The position numbers were made by a program, and so were the translations under genes. From assembly GCA_028554795.2 (NCBI GenBank), contig CM068830.1, forward strand, positions 45,144,837 through 45,208,836: a stretch of 64,000 nt of DNA, given 5' to 3'. Below, piece after piece: positions 24,451 to 35,382 of this stretch. This DNA is from Sinohyriopsis cumingii (lineage: Eukaryota; Mollusca; Bivalvia; Unionida; Unionidae). Within the stretch, counting starts at the first letter, position 1. The number at the start of each line of letters is the position of its first letter. The notes beneath the pieces are model-generated. The model saw nothing but the letters and a program-made list of their open reading frames with translations, was not told the origin of the DNA and did not search any database.

Positions 24451-25216
24451 ACTAAGTTAGATCTGGTCTACTGCTGATAATCACAGTTGCAATAAAGTTT
24501 GCCTTGGAATTGTTGAAAATAAAAATCACACAAAACAATGATGTAAAACTAAATAGTAAATAATGAAAATTATGATTATGGCAGTATAACCAAGAAATGT
24601 TTTTAAAAGCTGTCAAATTTGTGTAATTGCATCAAGAAACCTATTGCCTTTCACTATCACAAGGTAACTATTGCTGATACATGATACTATTAGTTACGCA
24701 TTTTTTATTATCAGTTCAATGTATATCCAAATTTCTTAAAGCTTATTAAGATCTAATAAAGCTTTGTCACATTCAACCAACTGTCAACTTGTCTCATGAC
24801 TTGGAAGGACCAAGCAACGTCATGGTATAAACTACTACAGCATTCAGAGGCAAAGATTTTCAAAATTATAGCATTCTATGCATCCAAAAACTAGTCAATG
24901 ACAAAAAGAAATCCAGAACTATCCCTTACAAGTATGAGAAAACGCAAAACGGGTAAACAAAATTTTCTACACATCTATATTTAGTAAAACCTGTTTGTCA
25001 CAAGCATGCTGTCTCCCTTTAAGGAATATTATGGATTCATTTATTTTACTGAAGGTATCAATTACCATGAAATAGCAAAAAAATCCAATATATGCCTATT
25101 TTTAAATTGACACATTGGCTTGAACCATTGTTCATTTGTTCTTTAAATTCATTTCTTGAGGTAAGTAAAAAATCCAGAACAACTGGTACTCAAGAAAAAA
25201 TATTTTATAAAATATA
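24451..25216. other. No feature recognised
   Basis: AT-rich sequence between the 39-bp minisatellite and a MITE. Confidence 0.55.
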
Positions 25217-25368
25217 CATCTATCCTCACTTTTAAGGCAAGTCCAACATCAAACAACATAGACCCTAGTGACTGCTCCAAATTGCACAGTCCTAGATCTG
25301 TCAGCACATGATACGATAGCAGATATGACTGTGCAGTTTACAGTTGGACTTATAAGTTAGTATAGATG
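25217..25368. mobile_element. MITE-1-like copy
   Basis: CATCTATCCTCACTTTTAAG with following AGTCCAAC at the left, and the inverse of CATCTATACTAACTTATAAG with AGTCCAAC at the right. Internal ATAGACCCTAG and CTAGATCTG blocks resemble those at 12.05 kb. Confidence 0.6.
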
Positions 25369-25602
25369 GAACCTATTTAAAAGGTTTTAAGAAAGTATAA
25401 TAAACATATTAACACATTTAGTAATAGGCAAATATCCAAGTGTAGACTAGTCAGGTTCAGGTGGTAAATCACAAAGAGGATTACTTACAGTAGATAATTT
25501 TCATATTTGTTTTTTACCTTCATTACCTGACATTCATTTATCTGGTGTACCTGGAAATCTTAGCAGTTTTATTTTAGCACCCATTTTAAAGGTATCTGTC
25601 AT

Positions 25603-25850
25603 TGTAAACTCTGCACTCCGCAAGGTTCGATATTGATATTTATGACACAATCCAAATAAAGTTATAAATTTCTGCTCAGTGTAAAATCTGCACTCCGAAA
25701 GGTTCAATATTGATATTTATGACAAAATCCAAATCACGTTATAAATTTCTCCTCAGTGTAAATTCTGCACTCCGAAAGGTTCAATATAAACATTTAAGAT
25801 ATGATCCAAATTACATTATAAATTTCTGCTTAGTGTGATATCTGCATTCA
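25603..25850. repeat. About 77-bp tandem repeat, 3-4 copies
   Basis: Units begin near CTGCACTCCG(A/C)AAGGTTC (about 25611, 25689 and 25767), each ending TTATAAATTTCTGCTCAGTG. The last copy is decayed. Confidence 0.85.
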
Positions 25851-25928
25851 GAGATGTAAAGTAATGGTTTTGTTACAGTTTCTGTTCAGTGCAGTATTTG
25901 CAATCAGTGATGTTAGAAAATGTCATAT

Positions 25929-26392
25929 GGGGCCATCCATTTACTATGTATGCATAGAGAGGGAGGGAGTGTTAACCCAAATGCATACATTTGCGTATGG
26001 GGTGGGTCTACTGATAATGTACATATGCATAGGAAACAGGGGTGTTGAAACCTCGATAATAATTTATCTAACACAAAACCTGTTTGACTGGGTTCAGTTG
26101 GCATTTGAATTTTAGCGGACACTAGACAAACCTTTTAAAGTTATGCAGCTTATTTCTTTGATGCAGCCAGACAGTCAGTGTCGGTGGACTATCTGTTTTA
26201 TTAAACACATTAATATATCATTAATCCTTGATCATTTCTGCATGGATTAAATATAGCAAGTTCTATAGAATTCGGGGGGGTGGGGGGCATCAAGTGTACG
26301 AACACAGGTGGGGAGTGTAAAAAAGTATGAATGTGGGGGGGAGGGGTCAAGCTTTGCCCGATTTTTGTGTACATACTAAATGGATGACCTCT
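25929..26392. mobile_element. MITE-2 with CCATCCATTTAxTATGTA ends and G-rich interior
   Basis: Left GGGGCCATCCATTTACTATG and right (inverted) GAGGTCATCCATTTAGTATG form terminal inverted repeats about 25 bp long, 464 bp apart. The right half contains four runs of G (26272-26346) that could form a quadruplex. Confidence 0.6.
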
Positions 26393-28310
26393 TATCTGCT
26401 ACATACATAAAAATTATTACTGATTTTAATTTAAATTCACACCAGATTGTTAATCATGAAAACAACACACAAAAAAACAATACAAACGTTTTCCAGAATT
26501 ATGAAGCAGAATTCTTTCAAGTCATTGAAGGTAGAGACAATACTTGTAACTCAGATAAGAGAACTTTGATACAGTATACAAATGCTAAGTCAATAAAAAT
26601 AGGTTTATTTGAAATAAACAATTTGATATGATTTCCCTTCATTGCAAAATGTGAACAGAAATCTATCAGTTCTTCACTGATATTTCAATATTTTTCTGTG
26701 ATACTGGCTGCATTTACACAAAGGTAATAATATGTATGGAAAATTTTAAAGTGTCACACTTTGCACAGTGACTACCTGGCAACTACTGCATAGTACACCT
26801 AAATTAAATTTATTGTTAGATGTGATTCATAAAGATGTAAACTTGAGAAGAGTTTATATACATGTGGTTCTTTAAGATTTAAAACATGGTTTCTTTTTGT
26901 TTTTGTTTACCTACATTAGCATATGAATGTATAAATGTGAACATATTCGGAGCATTGCAACATGTAATGTAGATACATGTAACAGAATTTTACAAATTTA
27001 TATTTGCAAACTATTATTCACTTAAACAATTGATAATGTATTGTGGATCAGTTGTTTGCAATAACTTTATGTTGCTTGTATGAGGATTGTGTGTGTGTGT
27101 GTGTGATCTGGATTTTTAATGTAGCTTTAACAATATTTCAGTCATATCACTACGATGTCTACAGTGTGGCAGTTTATAGTGATGTCTTGCACTGGGGTAT
27201 CATGAAGCAGACATGTAGGATCATGTCCCACCCAGTCACATTATCCTGACACCAGGCCGACCAGTCCTAACACTAACCTCTTAATGCCGAGTGCCTAGTG
27301 AGGCAGCTGTTAGTACCATTTTTGGTATGATTCAGCAAGGGTTTGAACTTGCAACCTCCTGCACCCGAGGCGGATGCTCTAACAACTAGGACAACAGAGC
27401 GGTCTTATATGAGGATTGATTAACAGTCAAGATAATTTAATGACGTTTAAATGTCATTATTTACAATATGTATAAATGACAATACATACTCATCTGTATA
27501 TAACCGTCAGATATAATGAAAAATACATTTCAAATATATGCTGCTTTGCGTTTTTAATACCCAAGTCAGTATGTAGTCCAACATACCTTAAATCTCCCAT
27601 GAAAAAACCCATGCTTGGTGATAACTATATCTCCGTTTTTAAAACTTCAGTCAATTTTATTTAAGAAAACCTTATATTTAATACTACACCCAACCACGAT
27701 TCATCCATTTTACAAGACAGCCACCTGGAGTTATCATAAAAAATGCTATATTGATATTTCTGTGGACTGTTACATAAGACTCAGGCATGATTTTGGTCTT
27801 CCACAAAAAAAGCTGAAAATCTGAATGGGGGGTTTGGGGGTCCTCCCTCAATGGGGTCTTATGGGGCAGTGCCACTGATCCAAGGGCCCCTGGCCAAAAA
27901 AGCATTTTACAATCATAAAAACTGCTCCTGGTGCAACTTATGATCATAATATATAACAAAATAATCATTTGAAAAACTAGCAAACAAACTTACAAAAAAT
28001 TTTCAACTTGACTTGAATAATTTCACAATATTTATTGTCACATGAATTTGTTCTCCAATACTATTGGTGCTTAAGTTATTTCATGTGCATGTCAGAGTTC
28101 ACATTGTAATTAGGTCAATAATTTGGCAATTTTTGCTGCAAACATATTACACTTCTCTCTTTTCATAACAAATCTGTAAAATAAACACCCAAGGACATCA
28201 CCTATATACAAATAATCCCATATATTCACTTGTCTTTTTCTCCACTGGACACAAACTGTTGATATACCAGTCGAGCTCTCTTTGTGGCTTTGGCAAAGAT
28301 CTCTTTAGTC
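26393..28310. other. No gene recognised
   Basis: Holds SINE-B copy 2 (27090-27407); otherwise AT-rich sequence without recognisable coding content. Confidence 0.5.
27090..27407 (-). mobile_element. SINE-B copy 2
   Basis: Full-length minus-strand copy with a CA-repeat tail at the left and tRNA head at the right. Perfect 11-bp duplication TATGAGGATTG at 27079-27089 and 27408-27418. Confidence 0.93.
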
Positions 28311-28952
28311 TTCCTTTATGTCACCACTGACTTTTTGTTATCAATGTGCAATCGTTTCTTTTCCTGCACAATGAGAGCCTTTTTCCTTTCAAGCTTCAGG
28401 TTGTATTGGCGACACACAGTGCGCATATTCTGACAGAAGGCTACATCTGTTCTCTCATGCAAGAAATCTTTATTCTTATAGTAAATGACTGCACTTATTG
28501 CGAGTGCCATTAGGCCATATTTTATGTTCTGTACTGAGCTGTAGGTTTCAATGTTTATCCTTTCTGATTTAGAATCAATAATATCATTCATGACGTTGAA
28601 GGAGGATTTAACTTGTGGGCCATGAAAAGAACTCAGTAACGACTTAACCATCATAGATAAACATGGGTATCTGGAACAAAATGTCACCACTCCCGCACTA
28701 GTGATTAATGCATTGTCCCTTCTTAAACTCTGGAAGTGAATCAGTTTGGAATCTTCTAACTTCCAAATCATATTTGTACAACTCAACTTCTGTTAAAACA
28801 TTTGATGCTAGAGTTGGCAATCTCTGAAGGTATGTGAGAGACAAGGAGTGGCCTGTGGCATCTGGATGGATTTCAGCAACAGACCTCAGATACTTGTTGT
28901 TGATAAGCAACTTGTCTTGCAGTCTTGCCACAGGCAACATATGCTTCTTCAA
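28311..28952 (-). pseudogene. Last exon of the hAT-like pseudogene (dimerisation domain)
   Basis: Two overlapping frames: 29045-28698 (from LQDKLLINNKYL to LPEFKKG) and 28786-28316 (from SRYPCLSMMVKSLLSSFHGP through SSFNVMNDIIDSKSERINIE to a Lys-rich C-terminus). The frame changes about 28,690, where the family has a conserved Trp-Trp segment. Another single-base shift between ACGK and LQDK lies near 28,917. Confidence 0.75.
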
Positions 28953-31665
28953 CTTGCAAATATTAACATGTGGTAAAATAAAAACAATGTTATATCTGAT
29001 CTTGTTTAAAGTATAGATTATGTTGAAACAAAACTTGTGTGACAAAATTGTATAAAATTAAAAAATTATACCACAGTGCTGTGTTGAATAAGTTTCATGG
29101 AGTAAAGGCAAACAGAGTATTCATTAAATATATCTGGAATTCCACTTTGTGTTTGTACTCCCTTGTTCTGGCATGTGTATTTTTATAGTGGCATAATTGC
29201 TTCAGTGGGGTGGGTGTGATTGTTACTTTTCAATATTGACACAATTATAGGAGCGATTCTCAGTTTTCTGGACAATGGCACTGCGTTGCAATAAAAATGT
29301 ACCTGTTTTAGAAAACTCTTCACAATATGGTCTTTTCTGACAGAATTCTTAACAATCTTTTGAGCTTAAGCACCAATAAACATGCATTCAGGTTTCATGA
29401 GCTTCTTAAAAGATTTGATACCCAGGTTCTTGAGCTTTATTGAAGATGTTGCCCTAGCTTTAACTTTGGTTTCACATAGTTTCCAATAACGTCCTTAAAT
29501 AGTTTCACCTGTTGAATAAAATAATTAAATTAAATAGTTATACAGTTACCTTCAATTATTCCTACTTAAAAGAGACTAAATGTATGGTGTTATAATCTGA
29601 ACTTTAAAAATACCCAAAATGTTTCATCTACACATAATGTAATTAAAATTTGCAGTACTACTTGTACCCCTACTACATAAAAGATGATCAGAAATGGTAG
29701 AAATATACAGTTATTAAACAAATGACAGGATGAGAACCATAATAATTTACTAGCTCTTCATGTAGCTGATGAATGAGAGGCTCCTTCATCTCAAAAAGGA
29801 GAACAAAACTTTTAAGCAAAGGAAGCACAGAGGAGTACAGTCGCATTACCATCTTTGATAGTTTCCTCTCATAAAAGATTATGTCCACAATCCAATCTTG
29901 TCTGTCACAGCCATCTTTGGTCAAATTTTTTTTCCAGGAGTTCCTGGTATTAAAAAAATTCTTAGACATGTACTGCAGCTGAAAGCAATAAAAATGGATA
30001 CTTGTAAATTCTGAATAGTGCAGAGCAACCAATCTCACAAGGTATACTGATTAAAATACTGCTATAAATAATGACTCGTTGACTGCAATAAAAAGTATTT
30101 AACTTAACCCTGTGGATAAGGTTTTTGTGTAAGATGGATTATTAATGGTTTACAAGATATTAGAATTTGAATAAAAATTTAAAATAATACATCTTTTAAT
30201 AAAACCAGTATATTTCAATTAACATCTCCAGACTTACCATGACTCTATCAGACTGAAAGGTTAAGATGTACACTCAGTTCGATTCACTCTTGGTAAGTTG
30301 ATCAAACATCAAGCAACATCACTAATAGTAGCATGCTGAAACAACTATACAAATAACTAATCAAAACATGCTTACAAACATTTTCAAATGCTGTTAAAAT
30401 ACAAAGAAACACAAACACTTACATATTTATCATAAAACTGAACAGAAAGTGTAATACCTCAATTAGGATATTTTTGCAACTTTTACTTTACTTACATGCA
30501 ACATTCATGATTAAAAACTAATTGTTGGAAAAAAACGAAAGAAAATAGAACAAACATATGAAATGAAAAAGACTAGTACCTTTCTTATTTCAGTAATTCT
30601 TTCCTTGGAAGATTCTGATACTCCTTGCCTTGTATATCTCTACAATGGCAGGAAGGAAATTCACTCTTTCCGAATTTAACTTGGATATCCATGGAAAACA
30701 AAATACTGTCAGCGCATCAAACAATCTCAGTGTATCCAAAGTAATATCATACACAGATAGCCATCTGTCACTGACATTGCTGAGGCATGGTATATTTCAC
30801 GTTGAGGATAACACAAATCTCCTCAAAAAACCCGCACAGATCAGGTGACCACTTAAGTCATTGAACAGATCATTGTACAATTGTTCAATAAATGAAAGAA
30901 AGGGTTTACAGAATGATTTGGCAGCAAAATGGACACGATGACATGAATCTCCATCCACATCCAACAAATTGGAGGCTTTCTAACTCCTTATTCTTGTCTC
31001 CAATCCAGATTTTGAGCCATGCAAAACATTACACGAGTCCATAAAAACAGACAAAAGATTTGTCCATGGAATGTCATTCTTTTCCAATAAATTTGTCAAT
31101 GCCAGATACAGTGTCTCAGTGTTCAGTTTGGTGATGGACAATGAAGCAAAGTGTTAAACAATAACTTGTCTCTGGATTGAAGAAAAATAACGAGAATTGT
31201 GAGAATTTTCTAGAAGTTTCAACTTGTACTTTCATCCATACTTAAAGAAAAGTGGGTGGATTTCATTACTGTAATATGTTCTTCCACGAACATTTTCCCA
31301 ACAGCAAATCTAAGTTTGTATGATGCAGTTGTCTGATTCATACTTATCCCATCCAGTGCTTTTTATCATTGGCCAAAGTTTTTCTAAGATCAATCAGACC
31401 AGAAACAACTGAAAATAGTAATGAATTTTCTGTGGTAAAAGCAAGAATCATTGCTTCTGCTTTTGTGATTCTGTTAGATGTGTTATTGTTACTGGTGCTG
31501 ATTCCTGAATCTTAGCAGCCAATTTAAACATTAGATGAATGCCATATGATACATGGTCTAGCTCTGATGTTCCAATGCTGCTCTTTCTGAAAGCCGCTGA
31601 AGTAAAAAGATGTGCAATCAACTGACCAACTTTTGTCCCTTTTTTGAGTCCAGTAGTAATGACAA
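28311..31665 (-). pseudogene. hAT-like transposase-type gene, spliced and degenerate
   Basis: At least four minus-strand exons can be traced: 31665-30580, 29978-29751, 29508-29303 and 28952-28311. The junctions are donor AAAG/GTACTA, acceptor TTTCAG; donor CTA/GTAAAT, acceptor CAACAG; donor CAG/GTACAT, acceptor GCAAG. Joining them restores the run HEEL-VKLFKDVIGNYVKPK. Family landmarks, in order: SYKLRFAVGK, FSLSMDES, MDSCNVLHGSKSGLETRIR, LLDVDGDSCH, SDRWLSVYDITLDTLRLFDAL, LFEMKEPLIHQLHEEL, FIGA, AYVACGK, GHSLSLTYLQRLPTLASNVL, FHGPQVKSSFNVMNDII (the hAT-type dimerisation end) and DFLHE...NMRT. The family is widespread, mostly uncharacterised, in cnidarians, molluscs and fish. Stops (for example within GLETRIRS*KAS) and several single-base frameshifts make it a pseudogene. 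Whether it was a transposon or a domesticated gene is unknown; no terminal repeats seen. Confidence 0.75.
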
Positions 31666-33092
31666 TAATAAACTTTATTTACTCTCAATCAGCTGCTGAG
31701 CTGAAGGCATGTACTAAAAAAGGTTAGCACAGACAATAAATTATATTTCTATTTTGGGATAGAAAGATTTTGCACTTGTGGATTAAAAGCTGAAAGGGAT
31801 ATACACGATTTATATCATTATGCAAGATATTTCATATTAAACACTGTATGTAAAACTACTGTGAACATTTCATTCTTGTGTGCTTTGATAATTAGCCGAT
31901 TTTTAAAACAAGAATGCAATGATCTGACAAATACTATTAAATACAGAAACTGGATAATACATATTCTGATAATCAGGTGGCATATTATTTTGAACTTTGT
32001 ACAGGTGGCCTGATTCCATATATTTAAACTATCTAGAAAAGGTAATCATTAAACTTGTTAAAAAAACTTTCCATTTTGTGATGCACATAATCATTTTAAA
32101 GACTTCTAGAAACATTCATTAGCAGGCAGTCAATGTATTTTAAAGGACAAAATGAACATTGTCCCAAGAAGATAAAAGCATAAGATAACAATAATATAAC
32201 CTTCAGATTTGTGTTCAACTTCAGCAAGAAACACAAGTGTGAGCTCTGTACGCATTTAAAACCATTAACTGCTGCTGTACATAATACATAAGGACTGCTT
32301 CAAAGTTATTTAATAAATATGTAAAATTAGTCAAGACACTAGGAGAATTTACCCTTGCAAAATATTTCTTACAGAAAATTTATTTATATATATATCTACA
32401 ATGATGCGGTGTTCCTCATCCATTCATGTAAATCTGGCTACCGTAGCGGAAAGCCTCCAACTTGCTTCTACAAACAAGATCTGATTTCACTGCAAAACAG
32501 ATATATAAAAGAAATACTTACCACCAAGACTGTAATTTGTGCTTCTGAGCTTCAATTTTTCCATATGCAGCTTCTTTTGTAGGTGGTGTTCCAAACTCTT
32601 CCAACTGCAATTACCATAATTTAGATCGTTCTTGCAGAGGTCACAAAATGCCAGTTTCTGTTACTAATTTTGATCACAATTTTCTTCAAGTTCAACAAAT
32701 AGGGATCAATTTTTGGGGTATTTTCAGGTTTAAAAAATGGAATCCATGCCTGACACCACGTTATAAGCGGGTTTGCAAGTTATCAGGGCGCAAGTTATCG
32801 AGGGAGTGGTGTACCTACCAGTATGATCCAATGACAGACAACATAGACCCGGATCTGCTGTTGCATAGGGTCTATGCTGCTTGTTTTAACAGAATACCTA
32901 ACAAAATGCAGAGACACAGATCTGCTGTCACATTTGTGATGGCAGCTCTGGTTTTATGCAGCATGTAATCAAACCAGATTGATATGTGAGCACACCTAGA
33001 AAATTATGGTGGTCCAAGGTTCTGGACTGATTTGTTTTAGCCAAAGACTGTTATGCATAAGCATTAAGTCAGACCCTTAATGATTATTACTT

Positions 33093-33378
33093 GTGTGTGT
33101 GTGTTTGGATTTTTAACCTAGCTTTAACAATTTTTCAGTCATATTGCTACAATGTCTGTAGTGTGACAGTTTATAGTGATGTCTAGCACTGGGGATCATG
33201 CCACAGACATGTAGTAATATGTCCCACCCAGACACGTTATCCTGACATGAGGCCAACCAGTCCTAACACTAACCTCTTAATGCTGAGCGCCTAGCTGTTA
33301 GTACAATTTTTAAAAGCTTTTGGTACGACTCAGCCAGGGTTCAAATCCATTCTAATCACTAGGCCACCAGAGCAGTTG
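33093..33378 (-). mobile_element. SINE-B copy 3
   Basis: Minus-strand copy with a shortened head region (part of the tRNA 3' half is deleted after CAGGGTTCAAATCC). Flanks ATTATTACTTG and TTATTATTTGT suggest a mutated duplication. Confidence 0.85.
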
Positions 33379-33780
33379 CTTATTATTTGTTCCTATAAAG
33401 TTAAGAAAACTACTTTTTTAAAGTCTTTAAAACATCTGAGAAGAGTCATGAAAGAGCACTGATGTGAGTGCAAGTCAATAGATAGTGAGAAACTGGTGGA
33501 ATGAAATATTACTGGAAATCTGCAAATTTAGCCTGCAATACATTGGTTACCAGTCTAAGCTGTTTGTCTGCTCTCAACCATAGCTAAATCTAAGCATCAA
33601 CAGTATTGGCTTACCTTATATTCTAGATGCTATGAGTTTGTTCAAGTATAGATTTACTGGCGGAAGGAATGAATCAACCAGAGGGACTTTGTCTACAAAA
33701 ATACGTGTTACACTGTTGGACATCAACCATCCTAGGTTCCAATAGGACAGAAATTTAAGGTAACAATAAAAATTAATCTG

Positions 33781-33957
33781 ACTTTCCAGGATAACTGGAA
33801 AAAGACTTTGCCACTGGTTGAGTTTGATGAAAAGAGTTCGTTTATGTTTTGTTCTGCATGTTCAGCATACCTCAAGTCGGCCAATCATTCAAGTGCCTTA
33901 TACAAAGGCATGTCTATAGCATATTACCTGCACAGAAATATTATTGCAAGTAAATAA
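33781..33957 (+). pseudogene. TTF-type zinc-finger fragment, hAT-like
   Basis: A plus-strand reading of 58 codons: TFQDNWKKTLPLVEFDEKSS, then FMFCSACSAYLKS and NHSSALYKGM. The W(x)L...MFCxxC pattern is that of TTF-type zinc fingers found at the N-terminus of ZNF862/hAT-like transposases. No matching downstream catalytic region was seen on this strand, so it looks like a lone remnant. Confidence 0.4.
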
Positions 33958-34958
33958 AACATTTCTCAATCATGAAGACCCTGACTGCCCGAGCCTTTAC
34001 CAAGCGAAGTGCACAATCAGTTATTCATAATGTCAGAAGGACCAAAACTAGTTCATATTTGTCCTGACAAAACCATTGCCCTCCGACTGCTTTCTTCTGA
34101 GAAAATACAGCACTTGACACATACATTCTAAGGGTGAGCAATCTGTCAAGCAGTCCGAGTTTCCTCAGACCTTTCCCACCCATATCAGATATTTTGACAA
34201 CAAAAATGTCAAAATATCTAAAATGGGGTGGGAAAAGTAAAGAGGAATCTCAGACTATCTGCCAAGTGAACTGTTACTTTTGAATCGTCTGACAGCAAAT
34301 TAACTGACTTTATGGATTATCTTCAGACATATTTCGGTGAACAAGCTTTGAATTGCAAATATTCTCCATTTTATTTTGCTATTCGATACTTTTCATTTGA
34401 TGTTGAGAAATTTTAGACCTGAAGCTACAGTTAATTGCAACACTCAGATTCAAATAGGATCCACCAATGGAGAGGATGATCACATGATATGGTATTTTGA
34501 AATTGTTAAGGTTAGTCAAATATTTATATGATCAAATAAGCAATAATGTGGTTGTCTGAATTTTGAGTTTGCATTTTGGTCCCCTTGTCTTTCATTTATG
34601 GTGAGTCACTAGCAAAAATATTCGCATGTCGCATTTAGCTGTTGGATCGGTCCTTGACTTATGCGGACCTGGACAATTTAGGGTTCTACTAGTCATGGAC
34701 CAGCAAGTCAAAAGCAAAATATTCAGTTCAGGCCCTGGCAAATATATATTGTTTTTGTGCAGGCTTTCAGACATGATGGCATGGGCAACAGGAAGGTGAC
34801 TGTGATGAACTGCCGAACCCAAAAGCCATGGAGATGTCAAATATTAATTAGATTAATCATGTAACCCAGGGAGGGTTTTGTTTTCATCTTTAATTTAATG
34901 AACTTCACTGTATTTTGTTATCAAACAAAATAAAAATACTCAAAAATGTAGCATTTTC

Positions 34959-35036
34959 TTTATTCTTTAATAGAACTTCTGTGATACATGATGACTTTTT
35001 TTTGTATAGGAGTCTGACCATCAGACACAATTTATT
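34959..35036 (-). promoter_or_regulatory. Candidate NUP37 polyadenylation hexamers
   Basis: AATAAA on the minus strand (TTTATT on plus) occurs at 35036-35031 and 34964-34959, about 230 and 300 nt after the NUP37 stop. The region is AT-rich, so chance occurrence is likely; no transcript evidence is available. Confidence 0.25.
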
Positions 35037-35265
35037 AATTCCATAGGAAAACAGTATGAAACAGAGTTTCTGTAATATATGGTGACAACATGAACTTTGT
35101 AGACTCTTTAACAAAGTATAATTATTTCCAATCTCTTTGTTCAATCCTTTTTGAAACAACAAAAAAATGCAGGAATACTATATTTACAGGTGAGGAAAAG
35201 ATCATTCCCATCAATACATGACATACACATCATCATGAAACTAGTCATCCACAATTCTCTTGAAT

Positions 35266-35382
35266 TTAAACAGCATCCAACATGTACAGATGAACCTTTT
35301 GATCTCCGCCCACAGCAAGAATGGGGTGAATCAGATGCCAGCTCATGCCATAGGCCACCTGCTGGGTCACTGTCAGTGGGAC
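35266..35382 (-). CDS. NUP37: NUP37 terminal coding exon
   Basis: 38 codons and TAA. The segment VAYGMSWH...ILAVGGDQKVHLY aligns with the vertebrate C-terminus (GSGLSWH...CVIGGDHKLLFW), closing the last propeller blade. The acceptor is TAAATAG at 35389-35383, a weak AT-rich site. The protein ends LDAV. The exon is phase 0 with the preceding one, and the stop lies at the position expected from the vertebrate length. Confidence 0.93.
   Translation of the reverse strand, partial: VPLTVTQQVAYGMSWHLIHPILAVGGDQKVHLYMLDAV

Larger units (their letters stand above)
31666..34958. other. No intact gene recognised
   Basis: Holds SINE-B copy 3 and the TTF zinc-finger fragment. An open frame at 32648-32968 (106 codons, plus) lacks family features. 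The 5' part of the hAT-like pseudogene may continue here but was not recognised. Confidence 0.45.

Noticed and set aside
23077..24460. Two overlapping antisense frames of 450 and 452 codons
   Set aside because: Direct consequence of a 39-bp tandem unit lacking stops; listed as a minisatellite, with the selection test noted as a finding.
32648..32968. 106-codon plus-strand frame
   Set aside because: No recognisable domain; it overlaps sequence resembling decayed MITE blocks (ACATAGACCCGGATCTG, CAGATCTGCTG).
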